Source of the DNA: Caryophanales bacterium UBA6356
GTDB lineage: Bacteria; Bacillota_I; Bacilli_A; RFN20; CAG-826
Assembly: GCA_002440125.1 (NCBI GenBank)
Contig: DJRQ01000002.1
Location: 1 to 29,200 of the forward strand
Length of the DNA: 29,200 nt
Direction of reading: 5' to 3'
The notes beneath the pieces are model-generated. The model was not told the DNA's origin and ran no database searches. It saw only the letters and a list, made by a program, of their open reading frames with translations. Shown here piece by piece: positions 7,517 through 16,606 of this stretch. The number at the start of each line of letters is the position of its first letter. The stretch's first letter is position 1. The translations under genes were made by a program, and so were the position numbers.

Positions 7517-8634
7517 TGAAAGACGTCATTGCCCTTCTCGATTGCCACAATTCCCCTGAACTGGGCGAATTGACTCTTAGCAGGCCTCTTGCATCCACGA
7601 GCTTCCTAGGCAGATACGCTTTCATGGATTTCATGATGAGCAACTTCGCCAATAGCGGCATCGAAACGGCTGGCATCCTTTGCAAAAACCATCAACGTTC
7701 CTTGATGAAGCATATGGGGAACATGTCGAGTTGGGTTGCCAATACCAAAATAGGAAGAACGACGGTTTTCTATAATGAAAAAGGCATCCTCAATGAATCC
7801 TATAATACCGATCTCAATAACATTCGCGAAAACGATTGGATCCTTTACGACAGCAAAGCAAAAACCATCGTGATTGCGGCTCCTCATATTCTTATGACAC
7901 TGGATTTTGCGCCTTATATCGAAGAACATCGTGCTCGAAAGGAGGCATTGACCGTTCTTTATAAAACTATCGACGACGCAGATAAAACCTTCCTTGATCG
8001 CTATTGTTTTGAAGTGGGGGAGGATGGCTACGTAAAGGACATCCTTCGTAACGATGGGACAAAGAAGAGAAGGGACATTTCCTTGGAAGCTTGGATTATC
8101 GACGGCGAAGCTTTGGCGGAAATGATCGATAGGTATCCACGCTACGACGCTTCTTTCGGTATCCGCGAAATGATTGCTTCTTTTATCCGCCAAAAGCTTT
8201 TTAAAGTGCATGCCGCTCCCTTTAAGGGGTATGTTCGCTGCTTCGATAGCCTGGCGCATTATGTGGAATATTCCTTCGAGCTGCTTAATCCTCAAATCGC
8301 CAAAGAGCTTTTTCACCCCGAGTGGCCAATCTTCACCTTGACCCATGACACGGCTCCGGCCTTATATGGCCAAAAGAGCGAGGTGACCAATTCCTTTGTG
8401 TCGAATGGCTGCATTGTCGAAGGGGAAGTACACGATTCCATCATTTGCCGGAATGTCAAAATCGCAAAAGGGGCAGTCATTCGCCGCTCAATTTTGCTAT
8501 CCGGCGTTCGAATTGGGGAGCATGCTCGTGTTTCCGATTTGGTTATCGACAAGTACTCGAGCATTTCTTCGAAGCACACCGTTGAAGGAGATCCGAAAAA
8601 CATCATCTATGTCCGTCAGGGGGCTATTTTATGA
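7516..8634 (+). CDS. glgD: Glucose-1-phosphate adenylyltransferase regulatory subunit GlgD
   Basis: 372 aa, with the same fold as GlgC (nucleotidyltransferase domain plus beta-helix C-terminus). The catalytic GGxGTRL loop is replaced by HNSPELGELTLSRPLAS, while FMDFMMSNFANSGI aligns with the GlgC region DFPLSNCANSGI. This is the known signature of GlgD, which in Bacillota pairs with GlgC and raises its activity rather than catalysing alone. The beta-helix appears as VSNGCIVEGEVHDSIICRNV and later repeats. It is translationally coupled on both sides: a 1-nt overlap with glgC and a 4-nt ATGA overlap with glgA. Confidence 0.95.
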   Translation: MKDVIALLDCHNSPELGELTLSRPLASTSFLGRYAFMDFMMSNFANSGIETAGILCKNHQRSLMKHMGNMSSWVANTKIGRTTVFYNEKGILNESYNTDLNNIRENDWILYDSKAKTIVIAAPHILMTLDFAPYIEEHRARKEALTVLYKTIDDADKTFLDRYCFEVGEDGYVKDILRNDGTKKRRDISLEAWIIDGEALAEMIDRYPRYDASFGIREMIASFIRQKLFKVHAAPFKGYVRCFDSLAHYVEYSFELLNPQIAKELFHPEWPIFTLTHDTAPALYGQKSEVTNSFVSNGCIVEGEVHDSIICRNVKIAKGAVIRRSILLSGVRIGEHARVSDLVIDKYSSISSKHTVEGDPKNIIYVRQGAIL

Positions 8635-10061
8635 AAATCGCTGTTTTCGCATCAGAATCCAATCCTTTTTGCAAAACCGGAGGTTTAGCGGATGTGGCTT
8701 TTTCGCTCTCGAGTTCTTTGGCTCGGAAAGGACACGAGGTGATTTTTGGCTTGCCTTTCTACAAGAATCTTAAACTCGGCAAAAGAAAGCCGAAGGAGAT
8801 CGGCTCCTTTAATGTTTCTCTTTCTTGGCGAAGACAAGAAGCTCGTGTCTATCGCTTGGATGAAGGTGGTGTAATCTACTATCTTCTTGGGAATGATTAC
8901 TATTTTGGAAGAGACGCTTTATACGGTTATCCGGACGACAACGAACGATTCGCTTTTTTCGCCTTGGCTTCCAAAGCTCTTTTGAAGTTCCTATCCTTTA
9001 AGGCGGATATCGTTCATGTTCATGATTGGCAAGCGGCGATGCTGCCATGCCTCATTCGGGAAGGAGAGAAAAAAGATCCTTTCTATTGCGACATGAAGTT
9101 CGTCTTGACGATTCACAATCCAGCTTTCAAAGGACTTATGGACCGTTTCTATCTCCATGATTATTTCAATTTGGACGATGAGCTCTTTTTCTCTGGCAAA
9201 GTCCGCTTTGATGAGATGGTGAGCACCCTTAAAAGCGGCATCATCTACGCCGACAAGATCACGACGGTTTCGCCCACTCATCGCGATGAGCTCTTAAGAA
9301 ATGACGGCGGCCATCGCTTGGATGGCGTTCTTAAACTTCGCGAAGCTGATTTCGTTGGCATCTTGAATGGCATCGATACCGAAGAATGGAACCCCTCCAA
9401 AGATAAAAATATCGCGAAGAATTACGATGCTAAGACCTTTGAGGCTGCCCATCTTAGAAATAGGCAAGACCTTTTGGAAAGTTTTCATCTCCTTGACCAA
9501 AAAGGGCCTGTTTATGGCATTGTTTCCCGTCTTTCTTGGCAAAAAGGAATCGATCTTGTTGCCGAGTGCTTTTCCAAAAAGCTAAACGAGAATTGCAACC
9601 TCGTTATTTTGGGATCGGGAGAATACGATCTTGAAAGGCGATGCGAAGAACTTCGGGCAAGATTCTCTGAGAAATGTGGCATTTATATCGGCTATAACGA
9701 CGCTCTAGCTCATAAAATATACGCCGGAATCGACTTTTTCTTGATGCCTAGTCTCTTTGAACCGTGTGGTATCTCCCAAATGATTTCCCAACGATATGGC
9801 GCTTTGCCGATTGTCCGATACACGGGCGGACTCAAAGACACTGTAAATGGTTACCTCGGCGATAACGAGAATATCGCTGACGGCATCGGATTTAACGACT
9901 ATAATGATTCGGGTCTTGGCTATGGGATTTTGATGTCCGATACCCTTTATCGGAAGAAGGATTCGCTCCGAAAATGCCAAGAAAACGCATTAAACCGCGA
10001 TCATAGCTGGAAGAAGAGCGCAGACGCTTACGAAACGCTCTTCGAATCCGTCGTTTCGTGA
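8631..10061 (+). CDS. glgA: Glycogen synthase (ADP-glucose dependent, GT5)
   Basis: 476 aa, the standard bacterial length. GlgA adds glucose from ADP-glucose to the non-reducing end of alpha-1,4-glucan. The N-terminal KTGGLADV motif with Lys15 is the ADP-glucose-binding signature. HVHDWQAAM and TIHNPAFKG follow, with VSRLSWQKGIDL opening the C-terminal Rossmann domain. The FEPCGISQM motif carries the catalytic Glu of the family. It is the last glg gene here: no branching enzyme (glgB), phosphorylase (glgP) or debranching enzyme is adjacent. leuS starts only 10 nt downstream, so it is probably cotranscribed. Confidence 0.97.
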   Translation: MKIAVFASESNPFCKTGGLADVAFSLSSSLARKGHEVIFGLPFYKNLKLGKRKPKEIGSFNVSLSWRRQEARVYRLDEGGVIYYLLGNDYYFGRDALYGYPDDNERFAFFALASKALLKFLSFKADIVHVHDWQAAMLPCLIREGEKKDPFYCDMKFVLTIHNPAFKGLMDRFYLHDYFNLDDELFFSGKVRFDEMVSTLKSGIIYADKITTVSPTHRDELLRNDGGHRLDGVLKLREADFVGILNGIDTEEWNPSKDKNIAKNYDAKTFEAAHLRNRQDLLESFHLLDQKGPVYGIVSRLSWQKGIDLVAECFSKKLNENCNLVILGSGEYDLERRCEELRARFSEKCGIYIGYNDALAHKIYAGIDFFLMPSLFEPCGISQMISQRYGALPIVRYTGGLKDTVNGYLGDNENIADGIGFNDYNDSGLGYGILMSDTLYRKKDSLRKCQENALNRDHSWKKSADAYETLFESVVS

Positions 10062-10071
10062 AGGAGGACTT

Positions 10072-12477
10072 ATGTCGTTTGATCACAAAAGCATCGAGAA
10101 AAAGTGGCGCCAGTATTGGGAAAAGAACAATACCTTTTATTGCGATACCAGAGATTTCTCGAAACCGAAATACTATGTTTTAGACATGTTCCCATATCCT
10201 TCTGGGGAAGGACTTCACGTGGGACATCCGGAAGGCTATACGGCAACAGACATCGTCGCACGTATGAAAAGGATGCAAGGTTTTAATGTTTTGCATCCGA
10301 TGGGTTGGGACGCTTTTGGACTCCCGGCGGAACAATTTGCCATCAAGATGAATCGTCATCCGGAAGAGTTTACCCGCAAAAACATCGCTCATTTCAAAGA
10401 ACAAATTCAATCTCTCGGCTTCTCCTATGACTGGAGCAAGGAAATCGCGACCATCGATCCGAGCTATTACAAATGGACGCAATGGATTTTTACGAAGATG
10501 TTTGAGCACGATCTTGCCTATGTTGCCGATATTCCCGTCAATTACTGCCCCGAACTTGGCACGGTTTTGGCCAACGAAGAGGTCATCGATGGCAAAAGCG
10601 AGCGTGGTGGTTACCCCGTCATCCGTATGCCAATGCGCCAATGGATCCTTAAAATCACCGCATATGCGGACCGCCTCGAAAAAGATCTCGAAGGTCTTTC
10701 TTGGCCCAAAAGCACCCTTGAGATGCAAAAAAATTGGATTGGCAAGAGCAGTGGTGTCAACGTCATCTTCGATCTCGAAAAGAGCGATGGATCCTTTACC
10801 GTCTATACCACGCGCGTGGACACTTTGTTCGGTTGCACGTATTGTTGCTTGGCGCCAGAGCATCCTTTGCTTTCCAAGATTGTGACGCCTCAGCAAAGGG
10901 AAGCGGTTGAAATGTATATCCAAGAGGCCAAAAGCAAGAGCGATTTGCTTCGCACGGCTCTTTCAAAAGAGAAAACCGGCGTTTTCACAGGCGCTTATGC
11001 CATTAATCCGATCAATGGATCTCGTATCCCCGTCTATGTCGCAGACTATGTTTTGGGTGCCTATGGAACGGGCGCGGTCATGGCTGTTCCCGCTCACGAT
11101 GAACGCGATTTCGCTTTTGCGAAAAAACATCATCTTCCCATTATCCGTGTCTTGGAGGGTGGAAACGAGGAAGAAGCCTATACTCAAGATGGTAAGCATA
11201 TTGATAGCGGCTTTGCCAATGGCCTAAACATCGCCGAAGCCAAAAAAGCCATAACCGAAAAGCTTGTTTCCCTGAAGAAAGGGGAGCCTGTGACAAACTA
11301 TAAGCTTCGCGATTGGATTTTTTCCCGCCAACGGTATTGGGGCGAACCCATTCCTATGGTTCAGACGGAAGATGGGAAGGAGCATGCTTTAAAAGAAAAT
11401 GAATTGCCACTCCTTCTTCCCGAACTCGACGATTATGCCCCGACAAAAGATGGAAAGCCTCCTCTTTCGAAAGCTCCAAAGGATTGGCTTAACATCACTT
11501 ATGATGGTCAAAAAGCCGTTCGTGAGACCAATACGATGCCACAATGGGCCGGTTCTTCTTGGTATTACATTCGTTATATCGATCCGCATAACGACGAAGC
11601 TATTGGCGATAAGGAGCTTCTTGACCATTGGCTTCCTGTGGACCTTTATATCGGCGGCCAAGAACATGCCGTCTTGCATTTGCTTTACGCCCGTTTCTGG
11701 CACAAGTTCCTTTTTGATATCGGCGTCACGAGCGCAAAAGAGCCTTTCAAACGTCTCTATCACCAAGGCATGATTTTAGGCTCCAATGGGGAAAAGATGT
11801 CCAAATCGCGTGGGAATGTCGTCAATCCAGACGAAGTCGTTAACAACGTCGGCGCCGATTCTCTTCGCTTATTCGAAATGTTCGCCGGCCCTTTGAACGA
11901 GACCAAACCCTGGAGTACCAAAGGCCTAGAAGGGGCACACCGTTTCTTAGAAAGGGCCTTCCGACTTGTGGATGAAGATCCTTATAAGTCGCATATAAGC
12001 GATGTTAATAGTGGAGAGCTCGATTTCTCCTATCATTCTTTGGTCAAAAAGGTGAGCGAAGATTTTGAGTCTTTGAGTTTCAATACCGCTATTGCTCAAA
12101 TGATGGTTTTCGTGAACGATTGCTATAAAGCCAAATCCCTTTATCGGCCTTATATCGAAGGATTCACGAAGATGTTTGCTTGCATTTGTCCTTTCTTGGG
12201 GGAAGAGATGTGGGAGAAATTAGGCCATAGCAAAACCATCGCCTATGAACCTTGGCCTTCTTTCGACGAAAAGAAGTTGATCGTCGATAAGGTGAATCTT
12301 GCTGTGAGCGTGAATGGCAAAGTCCGAGATGTGCTCTCTCTTTCTAAGAACGCCACTCAAGAAGAAGCCCTCGAAAGCGCAAAATCCAGTGCAAAGGTCC
12401 TTTCTTTCCTCGAAGGAAAGGAAATTCGCAAGGTGATTTATGTGCCTGGGAGAATTCTCAATATTGTCGTTTCCTAA
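10072..12477 (+). CDS. leuS: Leucyl-tRNA synthetase
   Basis: 801 aa, slightly short of the usual ~805-860. It charges tRNA-Leu. The class I signatures are present: HVGH (49-52) in PYPSGEGLHVGHPEGY and KMSKS (575-579). The CP1 editing domain is intact, with TTRVDTLFGCTY, YGTGAVMAVPAHDERD and the connecting segment. The C-terminal anticodon-binding and tail domains end in VNGKVRDVLSLS and KVIYVPGRILNIVVS. A strong AAGGAGG lies five nt before the ATG. It is placed as the fourth gene behind glgCDA, with no T-box or separate promoter in the 10-nt gap, so its expression is probably tied to the glycogen operon. Confidence 0.98.
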   Translation: MSFDHKSIEKKWRQYWEKNNTFYCDTRDFSKPKYYVLDMFPYPSGEGLHVGHPEGYTATDIVARMKRMQGFNVLHPMGWDAFGLPAEQFAIKMNRHPEEFTRKNIAHFKEQIQSLGFSYDWSKEIATIDPSYYKWTQWIFTKMFEHDLAYVADIPVNYCPELGTVLANEEVIDGKSERGGYPVIRMPMRQWILKITAYADRLEKDLEGLSWPKSTLEMQKNWIGKSSGVNVIFDLEKSDGSFTVYTTRVDTLFGCTYCCLAPEHPLLSKIVTPQQREAVEMYIQEAKSKSDLLRTALSKEKTGVFTGAYAINPINGSRIPVYVADYVLGAYGTGAVMAVPAHDERDFAFAKKHHLPIIRVLEGGNEEEAYTQDGKHIDSGFANGLNIAEAKKAITEKLVSLKKGEPVTNYKLRDWIFSRQRYWGEPIPMVQTEDGKEHALKENELPLLLPELDDYAPTKDGKPPLSKAPKDWLNITYDGQKAVRETNTMPQWAGSSWYYIRYIDPHNDEAIGDKELLDHWLPVDLYIGGQEHAVLHLLYARFWHKFLFDIGVTSAKEPFKRLYHQGMILGSNGEKMSKSRGNVVNPDEVVNNVGADSLRLFEMFAGPLNETKPWSTKGLEGAHRFLERAFRLVDEDPYKSHISDVNSGELDFSYHSLVKKVSEDFESLSFNTAIAQMMVFVNDCYKAKSLYRPYIEGFTKMFACICPFLGEEMWEKLGHSKTIAYEPWPSFDEKKLIVDKVNLAVSVNGKVRDVLSLSKNATQEEALESAKSSAKVLSFLEGKEIRKVIYVPGRILNIVVS

Positions 12478-12543
12478 TCCCTTTATCCTATTTTTTGGCC
12501 CACGACTTTCGCTTAAGGGAAGCGTGGAGCGGAGACAGACCTT

Positions 12544-13320
12544 ATGTTACTTACTATTGATATTGGCAATACGCTTATCGATTTTGGCTTCTTTTCCAAA
12601 AGAAGACTCGAAAGCGTTTATAAAGCGGCGACCAAACCCATTCGGAGCGAGGACGAATATCGAAGCGTCTTGCTTTCGGCCCTGGAAGCGGTGGGAATAA
12701 AAAAAGAAGACGTGGACGACATCATCATTTCTTGCGTCGTGCCTTCTTTGATTCGCACTTTCTACGATTTATCTCTTTCCTTCTTCGGCAAGAAGCCTCT
12801 CCTCTTAGGGCCGGGGCTTTCTAGCGGCGTCAAATTGAATGTTGACAATCCTTTGGAGGTCGGAAGCGATCTCGTCGCCGATAGTGCGGGCGCCAAAGTT
12901 CGTTATGGGACGGGTCTTTTTATCGCCGACCTCGGAACCGCGAGCAAATACATTTATCTTGATATGGAAGGCGATTTTTCGGGCCTCGTTATTGCCCCAG
13001 GCTTCCGTCTTTCCATCGAGGCGCTAGTCAAAGGGGCGGCTGCTCTTCCGGAAGTGAACCTTTTAGCGCCCAAAAGGGTGATTGGAAAAAATACCCTCGA
13101 CTGCATGAATAGCGGAATCACCTATGGAACGGCCTTCGAGGTTATGGGTTTTGCGAACGCTTTCGAAAAGGAGGTAGGATATCCCCTTCGGAAAGTGCTC
13201 ACCGGCGGAAACGCTAAGTATGTGGCTTCTTTGCTTCAAAAGGATTTCGTTTACGACGAAAACCTTTTGCTTTACGGCTTGGAAGCCATTTACCGAAGGA
13301 AAAGAGGAAACAAACAATGA
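12544..13320 (+). CDS. coaX: Type III pantothenate kinase
   Basis: 258 aa. CoaX phosphorylates pantothenate, the first step of coenzyme A synthesis, and is an ASKHA-fold kinase. Visible motifs are the N-terminal TIDIGNT phosphate loop with Asp6, NPLEVGSDLVADS (102-114) with the catalytic Asp109, DLGTAS (129-134), APGFRLS, IGKNTLDCMNSG, and LTGGNAKYV. Two departures stand out: the usual GADR reads GSDL (Arg lost), and the usual GTATT reads GTASK. The catalytic Asp is kept, so I expect activity, with altered substrate contacts possible. A GGAGA site lies eight nt upstream. Its TGA overlaps the ATG of the ECF S-component gene. Confidence 0.9.
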   Translation: MLLTIDIGNTLIDFGFFSKRRLESVYKAATKPIRSEDEYRSVLLSALEAVGIKKEDVDDIIISCVVPSLIRTFYDLSLSFFGKKPLLLGPGLSSGVKLNVDNPLEVGSDLVADSAGAKVRYGTGLFIADLGTASKYIYLDMEGDFSGLVIAPGFRLSIEALVKGAAALPEVNLLAPKRVIGKNTLDCMNSGITYGTAFEVMGFANAFEKEVGYPLRKVLTGGNAKYVASLLQKDFVYDENLLLYGLEAIYRRKRGNKQ

Positions 13321-14003
13321 ACTACGAAACGGTCTTGCTTTGGGCTTTTTTGGCCTTATTTTGCTTGGCTCTTCTTTTTGAGTTTCAAAGGGAGAACCCT
13401 TCGACCACAAACGTCCGTCAAATCGCCTATGACGCCGTCTTTCTTGCTCTCATCCTCATTATGGGCTTTGTTCCCCAGATGGGATATATCACGATTCTAC
13501 CAGGGCTATCGCTGACGCTTATGCATTTGCCAGTTTTGCTTGGCTCTTCGCTTTTCGGCTATAAACGCGGCCTTCTCTATGGCCTTTTCTTCGGCGTTAC
13601 AAGTTGGATACAAGCCTTATCCAATCCTATGGGCCTTAATGGATTCTTCGTTGTCCCATGGGTTTCCGTTTTGCCGCGTCTTCTCTTTGGCTTCCTTTGT
13701 GGCTTCTTCTTCCAACTCTTAAGAAAAGCTCCTAAAATAAGTCGGAACTCGTTGGTGATCGGGGTTATGTGCTTTGGACTCACTCTTCTCCATACGGTTC
13801 TTGTATTCGGCGCTTTATTTATATTTTATTTCGGGGACATCCTTCCTTATTTCCAAAGCACGGATATTTTGACGGAAGGCATCGCTCTTACCTTCACGGG
13901 CGTGATTCTCATTGGGGCGAGCTTGGAGGCCTTTTTGGCAGGGGTTCTTGTCCCGCTTCTTAATAAAGCGACCTCCCGTTTCATCGAAAGGAAAGGCAAT
14001 TAG
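13317..14003 (+). CDS. ECF transporter S component, probable vitamin uptake (pantothenate suggested by context)
   Basis: 228 aa, integral membrane. An N-terminal helix (5-22) is followed by the ECF S-component core: LALILIMGFVPQMGYITI, then SLTLMHLPVLLGSSLFGYKRGLLYGLFFGVTSW (about residues 62-95), which matches the family pattern of a membrane-embedded substrate-binding subunit. About six helices follow the extra one. S components dock on a shared EcfA/A'/T energising module, not encoded here. Overlap with coaX by ATGA suggests pantothenate (PanT-like), but substrate assignment from context alone is weak. The additional N-terminal helix with a charged segment (EFQRENPSTTN) is unusual. Confidence 0.8.
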   Translation: MNYETVLLWAFLALFCLALLFEFQRENPSTTNVRQIAYDAVFLALILIMGFVPQMGYITILPGLSLTLMHLPVLLGSSLFGYKRGLLYGLFFGVTSWIQALSNPMGLNGFFVVPWVSVLPRLLFGFLCGFFFQLLRKAPKISRNSLVIGVMCFGLTLLHTVLVFGALFIFYFGDILPYFQSTDILTEGIALTFTGVILIGASLEAFLAGVLVPLLNKATSRFIERKGN

Positions 14004-14006
14004 ACT

Positions 14007-15371
14007 ATGGCGAATTTCAAAAGACTGGCAAAAGGGTACGAAAAGATCGGCATCGTCGCTCTTCAAAAATTCATTCAGATTCCGAGCGTTTATGATTCTC
14101 AAACGATAGCGCCTCTTGCACCTTATGGGCAAAACGTCAAAAAAGCCCTCGATTATTTTGCGAAGCTAGGCGAGGATTATGGCTTTAAGGTTTATAACGA
14201 TGAAGGGCATGCCGTTGAGTTGTCGGTTGGAGAATCGGGGCCGCTTATTGGCATTTATGGACATAGCGACGTCGTTCCTGTGTCGGGGAGTTGGACATAT
14301 AAGGAATTCGGTGGCGAATTGAAAGACGGCGTTATTTATGGAAGAGGGGCTTGCGACGATAAAGGTCCGCTTCTTGCTGCCTTATATGCGGTGAAGCTTT
14401 TGAAAGACAATGGGCTTATTAAGGGGTATCGCGTCAAAATCGTGAGTGGTGGCGACGAAGAAAGAGGAAGCTCTTGCCTTGAACACTATTTCGCGAAAGG
14501 TCATGGCGAGGAACCGACCTTTGGCTTTACTCCCGATGCGAATTGGCCGCTTATTTATGCGGAAAAAGGCATAACCCACGCCCATGCGCGGAAGATCATT
14601 GACCTTGACCCGGTTATTGCGATGGATGGCGGCACGGTGAGTAACGCCGTTTGTGACTCTCTTCTTGTTACCATGAAACCCGATAAGGCTTTCGAAACCT
14701 ATTTGAAGAAAAACAACGTTTCGGCCGATGTTACTCTTTCCCCGGAATTGATGATGGTTCGCTTTAAGGGAAAGACCGCCCATGGAAGCACGCCCGAACT
14801 CGGCGATAATGCCGCCACCAAAGCCTTTAAGGCTCTTGGCGAATTCTATAAACTTGAGACGCTGACCCTTCTTGCTAAAGCCATGGATGATCCTAATGGC
14901 GCTTCCTTTGGCGGAAAAGAAGTTTCCAAAGAGCTCGGACCAACGACCTACAATTATGGCGTTATCAAGTACGATGGGAAATCTTTAAGCGTTTCCATCG
15001 ATTTCCGTTATGGCGAAACCGCGGATAACAAGGCGCTTCTTACGAAATTCTTCGAGTTCACTAAGACTCTCCCAGTTATCGACAGCGAGACGAAGCCTCT
15101 TCTTTATAGCAAGAAGAGCCCTTTGGTCGCAACGCTTATGAAAGCTTATAAAAAAGAAACTTTCGATCTCTTCGCCAAGCCTCTTGCCATTGGCGGTGGA
15201 ACTTATGCCAAGGAGGCAAAGAATACCGTTGCCTTTGGCGCCGAATGGCCAAAACACCCCGGTAATATGCATAGTCCAGACGAATATATCTATGTGGAAG
15301 ACTTCGTGAAGGACATTGCGATATACGCTCGAGCCATTTTTATGCTCGGAAAGAAAGCGATAAAACAGTGA
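14007..15371 (+). CDS. pepV: M20 family dipeptidase (PepV-like)
   Basis: 454 aa. It is a dinuclear-zinc dipeptidase that cleaves Xaa-Xaa dipeptides in the cytosol. Zinc and catalytic residues are visible: His86 and Asp88 in YGHSDVVP, ACDDKGP (115-121) with bridging Asp118, GGDEERGSS (148-156) with the catalytic Glu pair, Asp177 in TPDANW, and His422 in GNMHSPDEY. The inserted lid domain spans the middle third (KTAHGSTPE). AAGGAAAGG precedes the ATG. The neighbours trmB and ytpR also sit near the pepV homologue ytjP in Bacillus, so the cluster is conserved but compacted. No signal peptide is seen. Confidence 0.92.
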   Translation: MANFKRLAKGYEKIGIVALQKFIQIPSVYDSQTIAPLAPYGQNVKKALDYFAKLGEDYGFKVYNDEGHAVELSVGESGPLIGIYGHSDVVPVSGSWTYKEFGGELKDGVIYGRGACDDKGPLLAALYAVKLLKDNGLIKGYRVKIVSGGDEERGSSCLEHYFAKGHGEEPTFGFTPDANWPLIYAEKGITHAHARKIIDLDPVIAMDGGTVSNAVCDSLLVTMKPDKAFETYLKKNNVSADVTLSPELMMVRFKGKTAHGSTPELGDNAATKAFKALGEFYKLETLTLLAKAMDDPNGASFGGKEVSKELGPTTYNYGVIKYDGKSLSVSIDFRYGETADNKALLTKFFEFTKTLPVIDSETKPLLYSKKSPLVATLMKAYKKETFDLFAKPLAIGGGTYAKEAKNTVAFGAEWPKHPGNMHSPDEYIYVEDFVKDIAIYARAIFMLGKKAIKQ

Positions 15372-15997
15372 GAAGCCGATTCAAAAGCTGGGCAAAACCC
15401 TATCTCGAAAGCCACCCTGAATTCGTTTTGGAGGATATCAGAAAAGACGATGTTTTCTTTAAAGACGCCCCGTTATCCTTGGAAATAGGTTCGGGAAAAG
15501 GCGGCTTTTTGCTTCAAATCGCGGAAAAGAATCCAGAAAGACACTATCTCGCGTTGGAGAGAGATATTTCCATTTGTGGCACTTTTGCAAAGAAAATCGA
15601 AGAAAAGGGCCTAAGCAACATTCGCCTTTTGCCCGGTGATTTCGACAATCTCTTTGAGATGATAAAAGACCTTCGATTTGACGAGATTTTTTTGAATTTC
15701 AGCGACCCTTGGCCTAAAAAAAGGCATGCAAAGCGGAGACTTACGACCGCTTCTCGCTTGATCAATATGGATTCCCTTTTAAACGAGGAGGGCCTTATAA
15801 AAATAAAAACGGATAATGATGTTCTTTACGAATTCACATTAGAAGAAGGAAATAAGACCCCTTTGAGGCTTCTTTCAAGTCTTTTTGATTACGACGCCCT
15901 CGATCGAAACGATGCGGAAAGCGAATACGAGGCGAATTTCCGGAGCCTTCATAAACCTATCCACCGAATTATCTATCAAAAACAAAGGAGAATTTAG
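15368..15997 (+). CDS. trmB: tRNA (guanine-N7-)-methyltransferase TrmB
   Basis: 209 aa, the normal length. It uses SAM to make m7G46 in tRNA variable loops. SAM-binding EIGSGKGGF (39-47), LALERD (61-66) and the catalytic signature DPWPKKRH (113-120) are all present. The start codon is GTG, inside the pepV TGA stop (GTGA overlap). The alternative ATG codons lie inside the conserved domain, so GTG is preferred. The protein begins directly with RSRFKSWAKPYL, as family members do. Confidence 0.95.
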   Translation: MRSRFKSWAKPYLESHPEFVLEDIRKDDVFFKDAPLSLEIGSGKGGFLLQIAEKNPERHYLALERDISICGTFAKKIEEKGLSNIRLLPGDFDNLFEMIKDLRFDEIFLNFSDPWPKKRHAKRRLTTASRLINMDSLLNEEGLIKIKTDNDVLYEFTLEEGNKTPLRLLSSLFDYDALDRNDAESEYEANFRSLHKPIHRIIYQKQRRI

Positions 15998-15998
15998 A

Positions 15999-16595
15999 AT
16001 GTACCGCCTTTTTTATAATTACCCCGTTTCCAAAGATGTGCTCTTCGTTCTTATCGATCCCTCCAAGAAAGTGACCAAAACCAAGAGGGTGGAAGAAGTC
16101 GAAGCCCTCTATAATGAGGATGAACTCATTGGCTATAATATTTTTGATGTTTCCAAAACGGTCAAACTGAATGCGGATGGCATTATTTTTCTCCCCGAAA
16201 AACACCTTGTCGATGCCATTAATAGCATTCTTTCAAGAACGGGTTTTGAGGGTTTAGGGTATTTGAAAGAAAGTGGCTTTGTGGTTTTGAAAATTCTTTC
16301 TTTGGAAGAGCATCCGCTTGATGAGAATGCTTCTATCGTCACTTTGCTTGGACGAAATGGTGAGCGTTTTGAAACCGTTTCCAAGGCAAAGAATCTCTCT
16401 GTCGGTTCTTTGTGCGTGGCTGCCAAAGACGGAAGCATCCTTGCGGATGGAACCCTCTTTAAAAAAAGGATAGAGAAAAATATTCCCATCGACGTCTTCT
16501 TAATGTCCTCCAAGATGTTGAAGCTTTCTTCTCAAGAAGATGCTCTTTTTATCCCCAAAGAGGGGGATTATCAAATCGGTGATGATTTCTTTTAA
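15999..16595 (+). CDS. ytpR: YtpR-family tRNA-binding domain protein (DUF4479 + OB fold)
   Basis: 198 aa. The N-terminal ~85 residues match DUF4479 (RLFYNYPVSKDVLFVLID, then ALYNEDELIGYNIFDVS). Residues ~88-195 form the EMAP/Arc1p-type tRNA-binding OB fold also found in PheT (VVLKILSLEEHPLDENASIV, then VSKAKNLSVGSLCVAAKDGS, then IDVFLMSSKMLKLS). It probably binds tRNA; the precise role is unknown in the family. AAAGGAG lies about eight nt upstream of the ATG at 15999, one nt after the trmB stop. A longer reading from 15885 would overlap trmB in another frame and is rejected. Confidence 0.85.
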   Translation: MYRLFYNYPVSKDVLFVLIDPSKKVTKTKRVEEVEALYNEDELIGYNIFDVSKTVKLNADGIIFLPEKHLVDAINSILSRTGFEGLGYLKESGFVVLKILSLEEHPLDENASIVTLLGRNGERFETVSKAKNLSVGSLCVAAKDGSILADGTLFKKRIEKNIPIDVFLMSSKMLKLSSQEDALFIPKEGDYQIGDDFF

Positions 16596-16606
16596 GAGGT
16601 AAAACC

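Noticed and set aside
7606..8346. A long open frame on the minus strand inside glgD (246 codons), and a similar one of 247 codons at 10180-10923 inside leuS
   Set aside because: They lie antisense to well-conserved genes, have no ribosome site or family resemblance, and arise from the codon bias of the plus-strand genes.
12510..12524. Small hairpin CGCTT-AAGGG-AAGCG between leuS and coaX
   Set aside because: Five base pairs and no T-run; probably chance, and too weak to call a terminator.
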